Below, piece by piece: positions 17,401-25,032 of a stretch of 64,000 bases of DNA. The DNA is taken from contig JACQQD010000001.1 in the NCBI GenBank assembly GCA_016207165.1, positions 1-64,000 of the forward strand. The letters run 5' to 3'. The notes beneath the pieces are model-generated. The model was not told the origin of the DNA. It searched no databases and saw nothing but the letters and a program-made list of their open reading frames with translations. Source of the DNA: Microcaldota archaeon (GTDB lineage Archaea; Micrarchaeota; Micrarchaeia; Norongarragalinales; Norongarragalinaceae). The position numbers and the translations under genes are program-made. Position 1 is the stretch's first letter. Each line of letters begins with the position of its first letter.

Positions 17401-17700
17401 ATGGCAGACCCAACGCCGGTGGTGGCGCAAGCCGTCGGGTTTCCCTTCGTCGGCATTCTCTTAGCCGTTGGCCTCATCATTTTGGCCATCATCGTCGTCA
17501 AACTCCTGAAGAACTTTTTGGCCAACTCCGTCATGGGCGTCATCGCGCTTTTGGTCATCAGTTACCTCGCTGACGTCACCGGATATGCCGGCATCAAGGT
17601 GCCGATTACCATCGTGACCGTCATCATTTCCGGGATTTTGGGCCTCGCCGGAGTCGGCCTCTTAATCGTGCTGAAACTCTTGGGCATCGTGATCCAGTGA
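17401..17700 (+). CDS. BofA-like small membrane protein
   Basis: 99 residues, almost entirely hydrophobic: segments VGILLAVGLIILAIIVVKLL, GVIALLVISYLADVTGYAG and VPITIVTVIISGILGLAGVG, with a KLLKNFLANSVMG link. This pattern matches the BofA (pro-sigma-K processing inhibitor-like) family, which in archaea has no known sporulation role. Start ATG 17401 is about 26 bases after CTTTTAGG, consistent with a leaderless mRNA. The open frame continues upstream into the broken PIN toxin only because of the frameshift there. Next gene starts one base after its stop. Confidence 0.7.
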   Translation: MADPTPVVAQAVGFPFVGILLAVGLIILAIIVVKLLKNFLANSVMGVIALLVISYLADVTGYAGIKVPITIVTVIISGILGLAGVGLLIVLKLLGIVIQ

Positions 17701-17701
17701 C

Positions 17702-18217
17702 ATGGCCAGAAAACCGGTAATCATTCCCGTCATGCCTCGCGCTTACGCGTGCGCGGCTTTGGACCATGACCAGCTCAGCCACTACCAGATCGTGAAAGGC
17801 GCTGAAGGACACCCCCCCAACACCCACGATGTTTACTTTTTTTCCCACGCTAAAGGAACCGAAGAAGAACCGACGTACCGGGTTTACCGAGTGCGGGTCC
17901 GAGTCAACGCCGTGAAAGCCAAGGCAAACCCGGAGGGAATCGAAGTCAATCACGTTGGAAGCCCCCGGCTCCAAGTAAAGGGACAAGCCGGCGGAAAACC
18001 CACGCGCCAGGACGTGACGGTCTTTGAACACAGCGGGCACCCGTCGAATTTTGATCCTCAAAATGGAGAGGGCAAATCCGTGCGCCAACCCCAGGCTCGA
18101 ATCATCCTGGAAGCACTGGAAAACTACGTCGCGCCAACGAGAACCGATTGGAAGTACATCGGCATCGCCCGAAACCCAAAAAAAGGGGCAGGGAAAAAAG
18201 TGAAGGCCAACGAGTGA
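17702..18217 (+). CDS. Hypothetical soluble protein
   Basis: 171 residues, no recognised family. Charged and moderately basic, with HDVYFFSHAKGTEEEPTYRV and VRVRVNAVKAKANPEG suggesting beta strands, and a basic C terminus (NPKKGAGKKVKANE). No signal peptide or membrane segment. It begins one base after the BofA-like stop, so the two are likely co-transcribed. It converges on the RPA-like gene. Confidence 0.55.
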   Translation: MARKPVIIPVMPRAYACAALDHDQLSHYQIVKGAEGHPPNTHDVYFFSHAKGTEEEPTYRVYRVRVRVNAVKAKANPEGIEVNHVGSPRLQVKGQAGGKPTRQDVTVFEHSGHPSNFDPQNGEGKSVRQPQARIILEALENYVAPTRTDWKYIGIARNPKKGAGKKVKANE

Positions 18218-18258
18218 ATGCGAACGCGTCCAAACCCTGAAAAAAAGGCCCGCGGATT

Positions 18259-19389
18259 CTAGGGCAACACGCGTCTGACGACGAGCTCTTTTTCTTTCGA
18301 GAAATCGTTGTATTTTGCGTATCCAACCACGCGCACGGGTTTGCCCGCCAAATAGTCGCGCTTCAACGGGAAAAGAACCGACAAGTCGGTGTCCGGCGTG
18401 GCGCCCAAAAACGCTTCGGCCGGCGAACCGAAAAGCACGGCCCGCATGGAACCGGAGTCGTCTTTGAATTCAAAGGACGCGAACGCCAAAGGGCCCTGGC
18501 CGTCTTTCGGTACGCGCTTGGCGTCAAACACAAAGCCCACCGTTCCTTCCACCACCGCCTCGCCGCCATCCAATTCCGCCAATTTCTTGCGCGGATAGGG
18601 CAGCGGCGCCTCCGGAAGGCCATGGTTTTTCGGGTTGACCAAAAGGCGGCCCGCCCAGTTCACGTGCAACTCGTTGTTGCGAAACGACGCGCCTTCAAGC
18701 ATTACGGCGTCGCCGACAGACAGGTTCTGTGCGGCGTGCGCGTTCCCATCCCAACACGCCACCCAAGCGGACCCGGAGTCGTCAGCCACCCGCATCTTCG
18801 TCAAAAACCCTTTTTTTCCGTTGCGGTCAAACTCCTTGAGGGGCAAGACTTCCGCGACCCGCGCCACCACGTCCTGCTCGGATCCCGTCGCGTCCCGGAC
18901 GCACGCCTGGGATGTGACGGCTTGCGGCAAACCGGTGCCATCCTCGTCCACCCACATTTCCGTGGAAAGACGGGCATGCAATTCCAAGGGGTCTTGCCCT
19001 TTCACGAAGGCGTCCTTGACGCACAACACGGCATGGCGCGAAACGTGGTTGAAAAAAGAGGCGTCCTGGTTCCACAACACCAATTCCCCTTGTCCCGATG
19101 CGTCGGCCACGCGCGCCTTGCAGAGCGTACCTGACCGCTCGGAAGTCTGGAAAGCCTTTGGAGCAAACACCTGCAGCACCCTCACCCGCACCGACGCGTT
19201 TTCGCCGGCTTTCGCCGAAGCGAGGGGCTCGGCGTGAAACACCGGCTTGTCCGCCTTCAAACCACACTCGTGCGCCAAAATGCGCAAGGCGCCTTCCTCG
19301 GTCAACAAACCCGAAAACGCATCCATTTTTTCCTGGACGCGGCGCGAAAGCTCGTCTTCGGAGAGGCGTTGCAAAAGTTGTCCGCGCAT
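18259..19389 (-). CDS. Replication protein A-like ssDNA-binding protein (multiple OB folds)
   Basis: 376 residues. An N-terminal helical part (LSEDELSRRVQEKMDAF) is followed by at least two OB-fold repeats with the RPA patterns KARVADASGQGELVLWNQD and TKMRVADDSGSAWVACWDGN, plus a third, weaker one near the C terminus (SFEFKDDSGSMRAVLFG). It should coat ssDNA in replication and repair. The upstream GTG at 19404 is possible, but TTTAAAAG (about 19410-19416) 25 bases before ATG 19389 supports the shorter leaderless start. It converges on the 17702 gene. Confidence 0.85.
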   Translation of the reverse strand: MRGQLLQRLSEDELSRRVQEKMDAFSGLLTEEGALRILAHECGLKADKPVFHAEPLASAKAGENASVRVRVLQVFAPKAFQTSERSGTLCKARVADASGQGELVLWNQDASFFNHVSRHAVLCVKDAFVKGQDPLELHARLSTEMWVDEDGTGLPQAVTSQACVRDATGSEQDVVARVAEVLPLKEFDRNGKKGFLTKMRVADDSGSAWVACWDGNAHAAQNLSVGDAVMLEGASFRNNELHVNWAGRLLVNPKNHGLPEAPLPYPRKKLAELDGGEAVVEGTVGFVFDAKRVPKDGQGPLAFASFEFKDDSGSMRAVLFGSPAEAFLGATPDTDLSVLFPLKRDYLAGKPVRVVGYAKYNDFSKEKELVVRRVLP

Positions 19390-19468
19390 AAAACCCAAAG
19401 CCACGATCTTTTAAAGAAGGGGTGAAAACAATAGGTTCTTCATCCTTAAAATCATTCAGGGAAAAACC

Positions 19469-20230
19469 ATGAAATCCATTCTCGAGTATTACCAGGAGAA
19501 ACTCCGAGACGACGGGGCCCTTTTTTTCGCGTTAATTGACCCCGACAAGTTGTCCATGGAAAAAGGCGCCAAAGCCGCCAGAGACAGCCAAGACGCTGGC
19601 GCGGACGTCCTGTTGGTTGGCGGCTCCATTGGCGCGCAAGGAACGCTCTTGGACGACACCGTCAAACTCATCAAAGACGCCTCCGACTTGCCCGTGGTCC
19701 TGTACCCCGGAAGCCCGGCGGGCCTCACGCCGTATGCCGACGCCGTATACTTCATGCAAATGCTCAACTCGCGGGACGTCTACTGGCTGGCCGGCGCGCA
19801 AATCCAAGCCGCCACCGTCGTGGAACGCATGAAAATAGAGCCCATTGCCACCACGTACCTCGTCTTGGCTCCAGGCAAAGCCGTGGGGTGGATGGGCAAC
19901 GCCAACCTCATTCCCCAGGAACGCGGCGACTTGGCGTACGCGTGCGCCCTGGCGGCCAGGTACATGGGCTCCAAAGTCGTCATCACGGACTCCGGATCCG
20001 GCGCGCCCACCATTCCGCCGTCGGAGTTTTACGCTTCCGTGAAAAAAGCGTGCGGCCCCGACGTATTCTATTTTTACGGCGGCGGCGTGAGAACGCCGAA
20101 AGCCGCGGAACAAGTCATTTGGGGGGGAGCTGACGGCGTTCAAGTCGGCAACGCGTTTGAGGAATCCAACTTGGACCGCATGAAAAAACTCGTGGAAGCG
20201 GTCAAGAAAGCCGGAAAGAAGAAGATTTGA
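19469..20230 (+). CDS. Geranylgeranylglyceryl phosphate synthase
   Basis: TIM-barrel prenyltransferase that makes the first ether bond of archaeal lipids from glycerol-1-phosphate and geranylgeranyl diphosphate. Signatures: ALIDPDKL (about 21-28), VLLVGGSIG, LYPGSPAGLTPYADAVYFM, and the C-terminal FYFYGGGVRTPKAAEQV with ADGVQVGNAFE for phosphate binding. 253 residues is the family length. TCCTTAAAATC lies about 26 bases before the ATG, so the mRNA is probably leaderless. The matching second enzyme (UbiA family) is at 37331. Confidence 0.94.
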   Translation: MKSILEYYQEKLRDDGALFFALIDPDKLSMEKGAKAARDSQDAGADVLLVGGSIGAQGTLLDDTVKLIKDASDLPVVLYPGSPAGLTPYADAVYFMQMLNSRDVYWLAGAQIQAATVVERMKIEPIATTYLVLAPGKAVGWMGNANLIPQERGDLAYACALAARYMGSKVVITDSGSGAPTIPPSEFYASVKKACGPDVFYFYGGGVRTPKAAEQVIWGGADGVQVGNAFEESNLDRMKKLVEAVKKAGKKKI

Positions 20231-20248
20231 AGTAAAAAAGGTGGAACC

Positions 20249-20467
20249 ATGAAATCGGAATTGCAAGGACTTCGCAGACTCCGGGAACGAATAAAAGCCC
20301 ACGGAGAAGCCGTTCAGGTGCAGACTCGATATTTAAGAGCCGCGATGGAACTTGGAGAAGAACGGGAAGGACTCCGGCAGTTGGGCGCGGACATCCGAAC
20401 GCATACAGAAGAAGTTAGAGCATTCACCAAGAAACTCCGGGACGCGTTGGGCGAAAAAGAGGGATAA
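20249..20467 (+). CDS. Small coiled-coil protein
   Basis: 72 residues, highly charged and helical (LRRLRERIKAHGEAVQVQT, LGEEREGLRQLGADIRTH), predicted to form a coiled coil; no family recognised. A good ribosome site AGGTGG precedes the ATG and the gene lies 18 bases after the GGGP synthase stop, so co-transcription is likely. No enzymatic motif visible. Confidence 0.55.
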   Translation: MKSELQGLRRLRERIKAHGEAVQVQTRYLRAAMELGEEREGLRQLGADIRTHTEEVRAFTKKLRDALGEKEG

Positions 20468-20548
20468 GAAGCTATACGGCGAACCTGGAGAAACCCCAGA
20501 ACGGCTTCCTAGTCAAAAAAATCTGAAAAAAGAAAAAAAGAGGAGAAC

Positions 20549-20701
20549 CTAGTTGTTCTCCTTGAGTTCGGCAATGCGTTCCTTGACGCCTTGGGCTTCC
20601 TTTTCCAATTGCTCCTGGTACTCTTCCAAAAGCTCGATTTTCTCTTCCTTGGTCAGAAACCCGCGGGAACCGCATCCATACGAAGAACAGTTGTAACCCA
20701 T
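20549..20701 (-). CDS. 50-residue Cys-containing coiled-coil protein (DUF5320-like)
   Basis: Begins MGYNCSSYGCGSRGFLTKEE and ends in a heptad-rich helix (KIELLEEYQEQLEKEAQGVK, then ERIAELKENN). Two cysteines in the first ten residues could bind metal; the helical tail resembles the end of DUF5320-type proteins. A strong SD (AGGTGAT) lies upstream of ATG 20701. It is divergent from the PadR regulator with a palindrome between them, suggesting shared control. Confidence 0.65.
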   Translation of the reverse strand: MGYNCSSYGCGSRGFLTKEEKIELLEEYQEQLEKEAQGVKERIAELKENN

Positions 20702-20799
20702 TTACTCCATCACCTTTTTTCAATTACTTTTTTGGCGGAATTTAACCGCAACAACCGGGACCCAACACGGAACTCACCTCAAATAAAGACGAACCCGAA

Positions 20800-20817
20800 T
20801 TATCGGGTATACGATAA
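20800..20817. promoter_or_regulatory. Palindrome between divergent small-protein and PadR genes
   Basis: TTATCG-GGTATA-CGATAA is a perfect 6-6-6 inverted repeat about 45 bases upstream of the inferred PadR start and 100 bases upstream of the divergent 50-residue gene. It lies just upstream of the PadR TATA box (about 20829-20838). PadR proteins usually bind such palindromes in their own promoter. Confidence 0.5.
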
Positions 20818-20861
20818 ATAGGGCCGGAAATATTTAAATGTATCGGACGCCCAATAAAGTC

Positions 20862-21155
20862 ATGGGCCGGGTACACTGTTGCGACATGCGGGGCATGCTC
20901 TCGTTTTTGATCCTGTTTTTGCTGTCCAAGAAGCCGATGCATGGCCAGGAAATCGCCGACGAACTGGAGAAACGCAAAGGGGAGCGGCCTAGTCCGGGTA
21001 CCGTCTATCCGGCGCTCAAGTCCCTCAAGGAAAACGGTTTGATTCGGGAAACGCAAACCGGAAAAACCATTACGTACGAGCTCACCGATGAAGGAAAGGC
21101 GGGGCTTCGGGAACTCAAAAACCAGTTCTGCAAGACGTTCTCCGGCGTGTTTTAA
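20862..21155 (+). CDS. PadR-family winged-helix transcriptional regulator
   Basis: About 97 residues: MLSFLILFLLSKKPMHGQEI, then SPGTVYPALKSLKENGLI and TYELTDEGKAGLREL, the classic PadR helix-turn-helix and beta wing. A Cys pair (HCCDM) sits at the N terminus. ATG 20838 is in frame but falls inside the probable TATA box AATATTTAAAT; ATG 20862 is about 27 bases after it and fits a leaderless mRNA, so it is preferred. The target is probably its own promoter and the divergent Cys protein. Confidence 0.85.
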   Translation: MGRVHCCDMRGMLSFLILFLLSKKPMHGQEIADELEKRKGERPSPGTVYPALKSLKENGLIRETQTGKTITYELTDEGKAGLRELKNQFCKTFSGVF

Positions 21156-21192
21156 ACGCACGCCTTAAAAGCCCAAAAACCGTTTTCAACGC

Positions 21193-22398
21193 ATGCCGGA
21201 TTTTTTCGTCTCCGCGTTTTTGGCGCTGGCCGTGGGCGGACTCATTGGGTTGGAGCGTGAGCGGTCCGGGCAGAAAATGCTGGGCGTCCGCAGTTTTGCC
21301 GCCACGTCGTTTTTGGGGTTGCTAGCCAGCGCGTTGCCGGACTCGTACCTCTTCGTGGTCCTGGGGTTCGCGGGCATCTTGTTGTTAAGCCTCTTGATGT
21401 ACCGGGCCAAAACCGAGCACAAAACCTGGGGCCGGGGCATCACCACCATCGTGATGCTTCCCTTGACGTACCTGTTCGGCGTCATGGTGGGGTCCGGATT
21501 GTTTCTGGAAGCCGGCGCCTCCGCCATCTTCGTGACGTTCTTGTTGGTGGAAAAAACCTACGTGCACCGCCTGGCGGTGACGGTGACCAAGGGCGAACTC
21601 GTGGATTTGCTGACGTTTGCCATCATCACTTTCATCGTATATCCGTTCATTCCCGTGCAACCGGTTGAAGCCTACGGGACGACCATCAACCTCCAATACA
21701 TGTGGACCATCGTCGTCGTGGTCACCGCCATCAGTTTCCTGCTTCACGTCCTGGTCAAGTACACCAAGCACAAAGGCGCCGAATACGCGGCCTTCCTGGG
21801 CGGCATGGTCGCCTCGGTTCCCACGTTGAGCCTTTTTACAGGCAAAATCAAGGACCCCTGGCGGTTGTTGGCGGTCAACGAATTGGTCTCCGCGGGCACC
21901 GTGGTGGGAGACGTCGTTCTGTTGGGACTGGTGGCGTTGCCCTTGCTGGAATTCGTTCTGCCGGTATTCGCACTCATGGCCATCGGGTTTTTGGCCACGT
22001 TTGCCAAATTCACTCCCGGATTTGACAACCAGGATTACCCGCTCCAGAAAAAACCGCTTTCCCTGGTGTTCGTCGTCAAATTCACGCTCGTGTTCTTTTT
22101 GATCGCGTTTGTCACCAACCACGCCGCCGCCACGCCGCAGAACGCGTACATTTCCAGTTTCATCAGCGGACTGGTCAGCTCCACGTCGGTCGTCGCCAGC
22201 ATCGCCTACTTGTTCCTCGAAAACCAAGTCACCCCCCAGACGGCCGCCATCAGCATCACGCTGTCCATCATCGCGTCCACGTTTAGCAAAACCGTGTTGA
22301 CTACCGCCAAGTTTCCAGACCACGTCGAATTGTGGGCTCCCGCTGTGACCGTCGTCGTCGCCGCCGCCGCGGGCCTCATCTTGATTGGAGCGTTGTAA
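21193..22398 (+). CDS. MgtC/SapB and DUF4010 family membrane protein
   Basis: 401 residues with about 12 predicted transmembrane helices. The N-terminal AVGGLIGLERERSGQKMLGV, followed by RSFAATSFLGLLASAL, is the MgtC/SapB motif, and the larger C-terminal part (GGMVASVPTLSLFTGKIKD, SFISGLVSSTSVVASIAYLF) matches the DUF4010 domain often fused to it. The transported substrate or regulated partner is not known; magnesium homeostasis is a family-level guess. It follows the PadR gene by 37 bases and is followed after five bases by rtcA. Confidence 0.85.
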   Translation: MPDFFVSAFLALAVGGLIGLERERSGQKMLGVRSFAATSFLGLLASALPDSYLFVVLGFAGILLLSLLMYRAKTEHKTWGRGITTIVMLPLTYLFGVMVGSGLFLEAGASAIFVTFLLVEKTYVHRLAVTVTKGELVDLLTFAIITFIVYPFIPVQPVEAYGTTINLQYMWTIVVVVTAISFLLHVLVKYTKHKGAEYAAFLGGMVASVPTLSLFTGKIKDPWRLLAVNELVSAGTVVGDVVLLGLVALPLLEFVLPVFALMAIGFLATFAKFTPGFDNQDYPLQKKPLSLVFVVKFTLVFFLIAFVTNHAAATPQNAYISSFISGLVSSTSVVASIAYLFLENQVTPQTAAISITLSIIASTFSKTVLTTAKFPDHVELWAPAVTVVVAAAAGLILIGAL

Positions 22399-22403
22399 CC
22401 GCA

Positions 22404-23384
22404 ATGCACGTGGACGGGGGACGCGGGGGAGGCCAACTATTGCGTACCGCGTTAAGCGTCAGCGCCTGCACCGGCAAACCGCTGACCATAGCCAATATCC
22501 GCGCCAAACGCCCCAAGCCCGGACTTAAGCCCCAACACCTCGCGTGCGTGCACGCGCTATCCGACGTCACGGACGCGAAAACAGAGGGCGCGGCGTTGGG
22601 GGCCACGGCCCTGGAATTCAACCCCAAAAAAATAGAGGGGGGAAACTTTTCCTGGGACATAGGCACCGCCGGCAGTGCGGCGCTGTTGTTGCAGTGCGTC
22701 CTGCCCCCGCTTCTGTTGGCCGAACGCAAGAGCGGGATAAGCATCCGCGGCGGAACGGACGTGCCCTTCGCGCCGCCCTCGCTTTTCATGGAACGCGTTT
22801 TCCCCAACGCGTTGCGGCGTTTTGGCGGCAAAATAGAAATCAAAGTTGCCCGCCACGGGTTTTACCCAAAAGGCGGCGGCATGCTGGAAGCCAAGATCAC
22901 GCCCGTTGGGAATTTGGAGGCCGTAGAGTGGCTGGAAAAACCCGACGGCACACCGCCTTCCGCCACCATTTTGGCCGCCGGGTTGCCTGACCACGTGGCG
23001 CAGCGGGAAAAAAAAATCCTGGAAAACCAAATTGGTTCGGTCGCCATTCAGGCCACAGAGGCGTCTTGCCCTGGCAACGTGGTGTTCATCCAACGCGACG
23101 AATTGAACGCTTTTACAGCCCTCGGAAAACAGGGAAAAAAAGCGGAGGCGGTAGCCCAAGAAGCCCTGGATGCCTTCACCGTTTTTGAATCCGGAACCGA
23201 CGCCGTGGAAGCCCACGTGTTGGACCAAATGCTCTTGTACGCGGCCTTGGCTCAAGGCGAAAGCCGTTTCCGCGTTTCAACGCTTTCCGAGCACGCGAAA
23301 ACCAATTTGGACGCGCTTTCCACTTTGTTGAATACCCGCCACCGCTTCGAAAACGGCGTGCTTGAAGTAACCGGAAAGCCTTGA
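22404..23384 (+). CDS. rtcA: RNA 3'-terminal phosphate cyclase
   Basis: Converts RNA 3' phosphates to 2',3'-cyclic phosphates with ATP. The start MHVDGGRGGGQLLRTALSVS is the family's opening motif, and KPGLKPQHLACVHAL, SIRGGTDVPFAPP and HGFYPKGGGML follow in the expected order; the C-terminal catalytic-His region appears as EAHVLDQMLLYAALAQ. 326 residues is typical. ATG 22404 gives the canonical N terminus, six bases after the MgtC-like stop, so the two are co-transcribed. Confidence 0.92.
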   Translation: MHVDGGRGGGQLLRTALSVSACTGKPLTIANIRAKRPKPGLKPQHLACVHALSDVTDAKTEGAALGATALEFNPKKIEGGNFSWDIGTAGSAALLLQCVLPPLLLAERKSGISIRGGTDVPFAPPSLFMERVFPNALRRFGGKIEIKVARHGFYPKGGGMLEAKITPVGNLEAVEWLEKPDGTPPSATILAAGLPDHVAQREKKILENQIGSVAIQATEASCPGNVVFIQRDELNAFTALGKQGKKAEAVAQEALDAFTVFESGTDAVEAHVLDQMLLYAALAQGESRFRVSTLSEHAKTNLDALSTLLNTRHRFENGVLEVTGKP

Positions 23385-23455
23385 AACTGTCCTTTATGTA
23401 AAGTGAAATACAGAAACACGGCATAAATTTAAAGCCTGAGAGCAAAACAATTCTT

Positions 23456-23890
23456 ATGTTGAAAAAGCGTTTCTTAAAGCCCAAGGGGGAGGGGGCCAAG
23501 AGCATGGTGGAACTGACGGTAGTAGCCAAAGATCGGGTGGGCTTGTTGGCGGACATCGGAGAAATTCTAGGGAAAAAAGGCATCAACATTGAATCCGTTT
23601 CCGTGGAGGCCTCGGGCAAAACCGCCATGGTGCACCTGAATTTGGGTCACAACGCGGAAGGCAAAAAACTCTTGGCGGACGCAGGCTTCCGCGTGGTGGA
23701 CCGCGACAAACTGCTTTTGCGCTTGAAGGACCAGCCCGGCGAATTGGCGAAAGTCTCGCGGACGCTGGCCAACGGAAACATCAACATCAAAAACGTCTAC
23801 ATTTTGGACGCGGAACGAAAGCAAAAAATCTTGGCGGTGGACACGTCCGACAACGCCAAGGCGCGCAAGCTCCTGAAAACGTATTTGTAG
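23456..23890 (+). CDS. Protein of two ACT domains
   Basis: 144 residues: a basic N-terminal tag, then ACT domain 1 (VELTVVAKDRVGLLADIGEI, GINIESVSVEA) and ACT domain 2 (LLLRLKDQPGELAKVSRTL, NINIKNVYIL). ACT domains bind amino acids or similar small ligands and usually control enzymes or transcription. The TATA-like ATAAATTTAAA (about 23423-23433) about 28 bases upstream supports ATG 23456; a second start at 23504 would remove only the basic tag. Target unknown. It converges on the prepilin peptidase gene, two bases away. Confidence 0.82.
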   Translation: MLKKRFLKPKGEGAKSMVELTVVAKDRVGLLADIGEILGKKGINIESVSVEASGKTAMVHLNLGHNAEGKKLLADAGFRVVDRDKLLLRLKDQPGELAKVSRTLANGNINIKNVYILDAERKQKILAVDTSDNAKARKLLKTYL

Positions 23891-23891
23891 G

Positions 23892-24749
23892 TCACACGCT
23901 GGAAAGCAAGAACCACGCCACATCGCCTACAACCAAAGAAACCAGGAGTCCGGCCAGCAAGTACGGCCCAAAACGCGGCAAGTTCTTGTAAACCGGCACC
24001 TTTTTTCGCTTTCGGGCGTCCATGAACTTTTCCAATTTGTTTTTGGCGGACGCCGTCAACACGCGCTCCAACCCGAATTTTTCCACGTCCGCTTGGGGCA
24101 ATTTCTCCAGGGCCAGCACGTCCTCGTCTAAAAGTCTCTTGAAGGAAACCTCCTGGATCACGGCATGCGACAGAACGTCGGAACGGTACATCAGATAAAA
24201 CATTGCGGGAAAACCCACGGTCACGAACAAAACCTTGACGGTCAGGGACGAGGGGAGCAAAAACCCGAAAAGCAAAAGCGCGGCTACGCCCAGCCACCAC
24301 CACGCGCGTTTTTTCCCTGGGAAAAGGCCTTGCTTGAACAACGCGTGCGCGTACCAGACGCCGGAACCCAGGGTGGCCAAGAACGACGCCACCAAAAACA
24401 CGGATACGACAAACGGCCAGGGCGTGGGCACGGCCACCAGAGGAGAAACCGGAAGCCAAAGCGCCAAACCCAAAAGCAACAATACGTCTCCGCCGCCGAA
24501 TTGCCCGGTTTTATAGGAGACAAACCCCACGACGCCAATCACGGCAGCCACGGCGAACGCGAAAACAAACGCATTGAAATCCAAAAACAAGAGATTCCAA
24601 AAAAGACCCGCGCCGGCAAAGGCATACAAGAGCTTTTCATTCATGAAACTGGTTTGGTGGTCCTCCCACGCCAAAATCGCTGTGACCAAAACGGAAACCA
24701 CGACGCGCACTCCCGCGTCAAAGGCGAACGCATCCAAAAACACCGTCAA
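23892..24749 (-). CDS. Prepilin peptidase, A24 family (PibD/FlaK/EppA type)
   Basis: Aspartic membrane protease that cleaves class III signal peptides. 285 residues with about eight hydrophobic segments; the two catalytic Asp motifs are visible as LAWEDHQTS (D30) and GQFGGGDVLLLL (GxGD-type, D88). A soluble insert near residues 200-255 (EKFGLERVLTASAKNKLEKF) precedes a final membrane segment. The start is uncertain: TTG 24749 or GTG 24743. The obvious substrate in this window is the giant protein at 6596. It is downstream of a small membrane protein and SRP54 on the same strand. Confidence 0.82.
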   Translation of the reverse strand: MTVFLDAFAFDAGVRVVVSVLVTAILAWEDHQTSFMNEKLLYAFAGAGLFWNLLFLDFNAFVFAFAVAAVIGVVGFVSYKTGQFGGGDVLLLLGLALWLPVSPLVAVPTPWPFVVSVFLVASFLATLGSGVWYAHALFKQGLFPGKKRAWWWLGVAALLLFGFLLPSSLTVKVLFVTVGFPAMFYLMYRSDVLSHAVIQEVSFKRLLDEDVLALEKLPQADVEKFGLERVLTASAKNKLEKFMDARKRKKVPVYKNLPRFGPYLLAGLLVSLVVGDVAWFLLSSV

Positions 24750-24840
24750 TCAACCCAATCAAACCAAACCAGGTACGGCTCCCATGCTTTTCATGCTTTG
24801 GGCCCTGTTTCCGCCAACCCGCCAAAACCAGAAAGCGGCG

Positions 24841-25032
24841 TTACGCGTAGTCGAAGTAGTCGTTGTCGATGCTCCACGTCAACAACAGCAAACCCAATAG
24901 AATCGAGCCCAGCCAGTGAAGCACCCCGAAGAACCCGAGCGCCAAAAACAGGATGCCGCCGATGAAAAAATGCGGTTTGGCCAAACCCATGCCGGGGTGC
25001 GGGTTGTCCGGCACTCCGGGAACCTTCGTCAT
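24841..25032 (-). CDS. Small two-helix membrane protein following SRP54
   Basis: 63 residues: a Pro/Gly-rich start (MTKVPGVPDNPHPGMGLAKP), then one or two membrane helices (FFIGGILFLALGFFGVLHWL and GSILLGLLLLTW) and an acidic end (SIDNDYFDYA). Its ATG immediately follows the SRP54 stop codon, so translation is likely coupled. Conserved small proteins of this type are found near archaeal SRP or secretion genes, but I cannot name the family. Confidence 0.65.
   Translation of the reverse strand: MTKVPGVPDNPHPGMGLAKPHFFIGGILFLALGFFGVLHWLGSILLGLLLLTWSIDNDYFDYA

Noticed and set aside
17101..17700. Fusion of a PIN domain with the BofA-like membrane protein
   Set aside because: The open frame is better explained by missing bases in two A-runs; the BofA-like part has its own start and TATA-like box.
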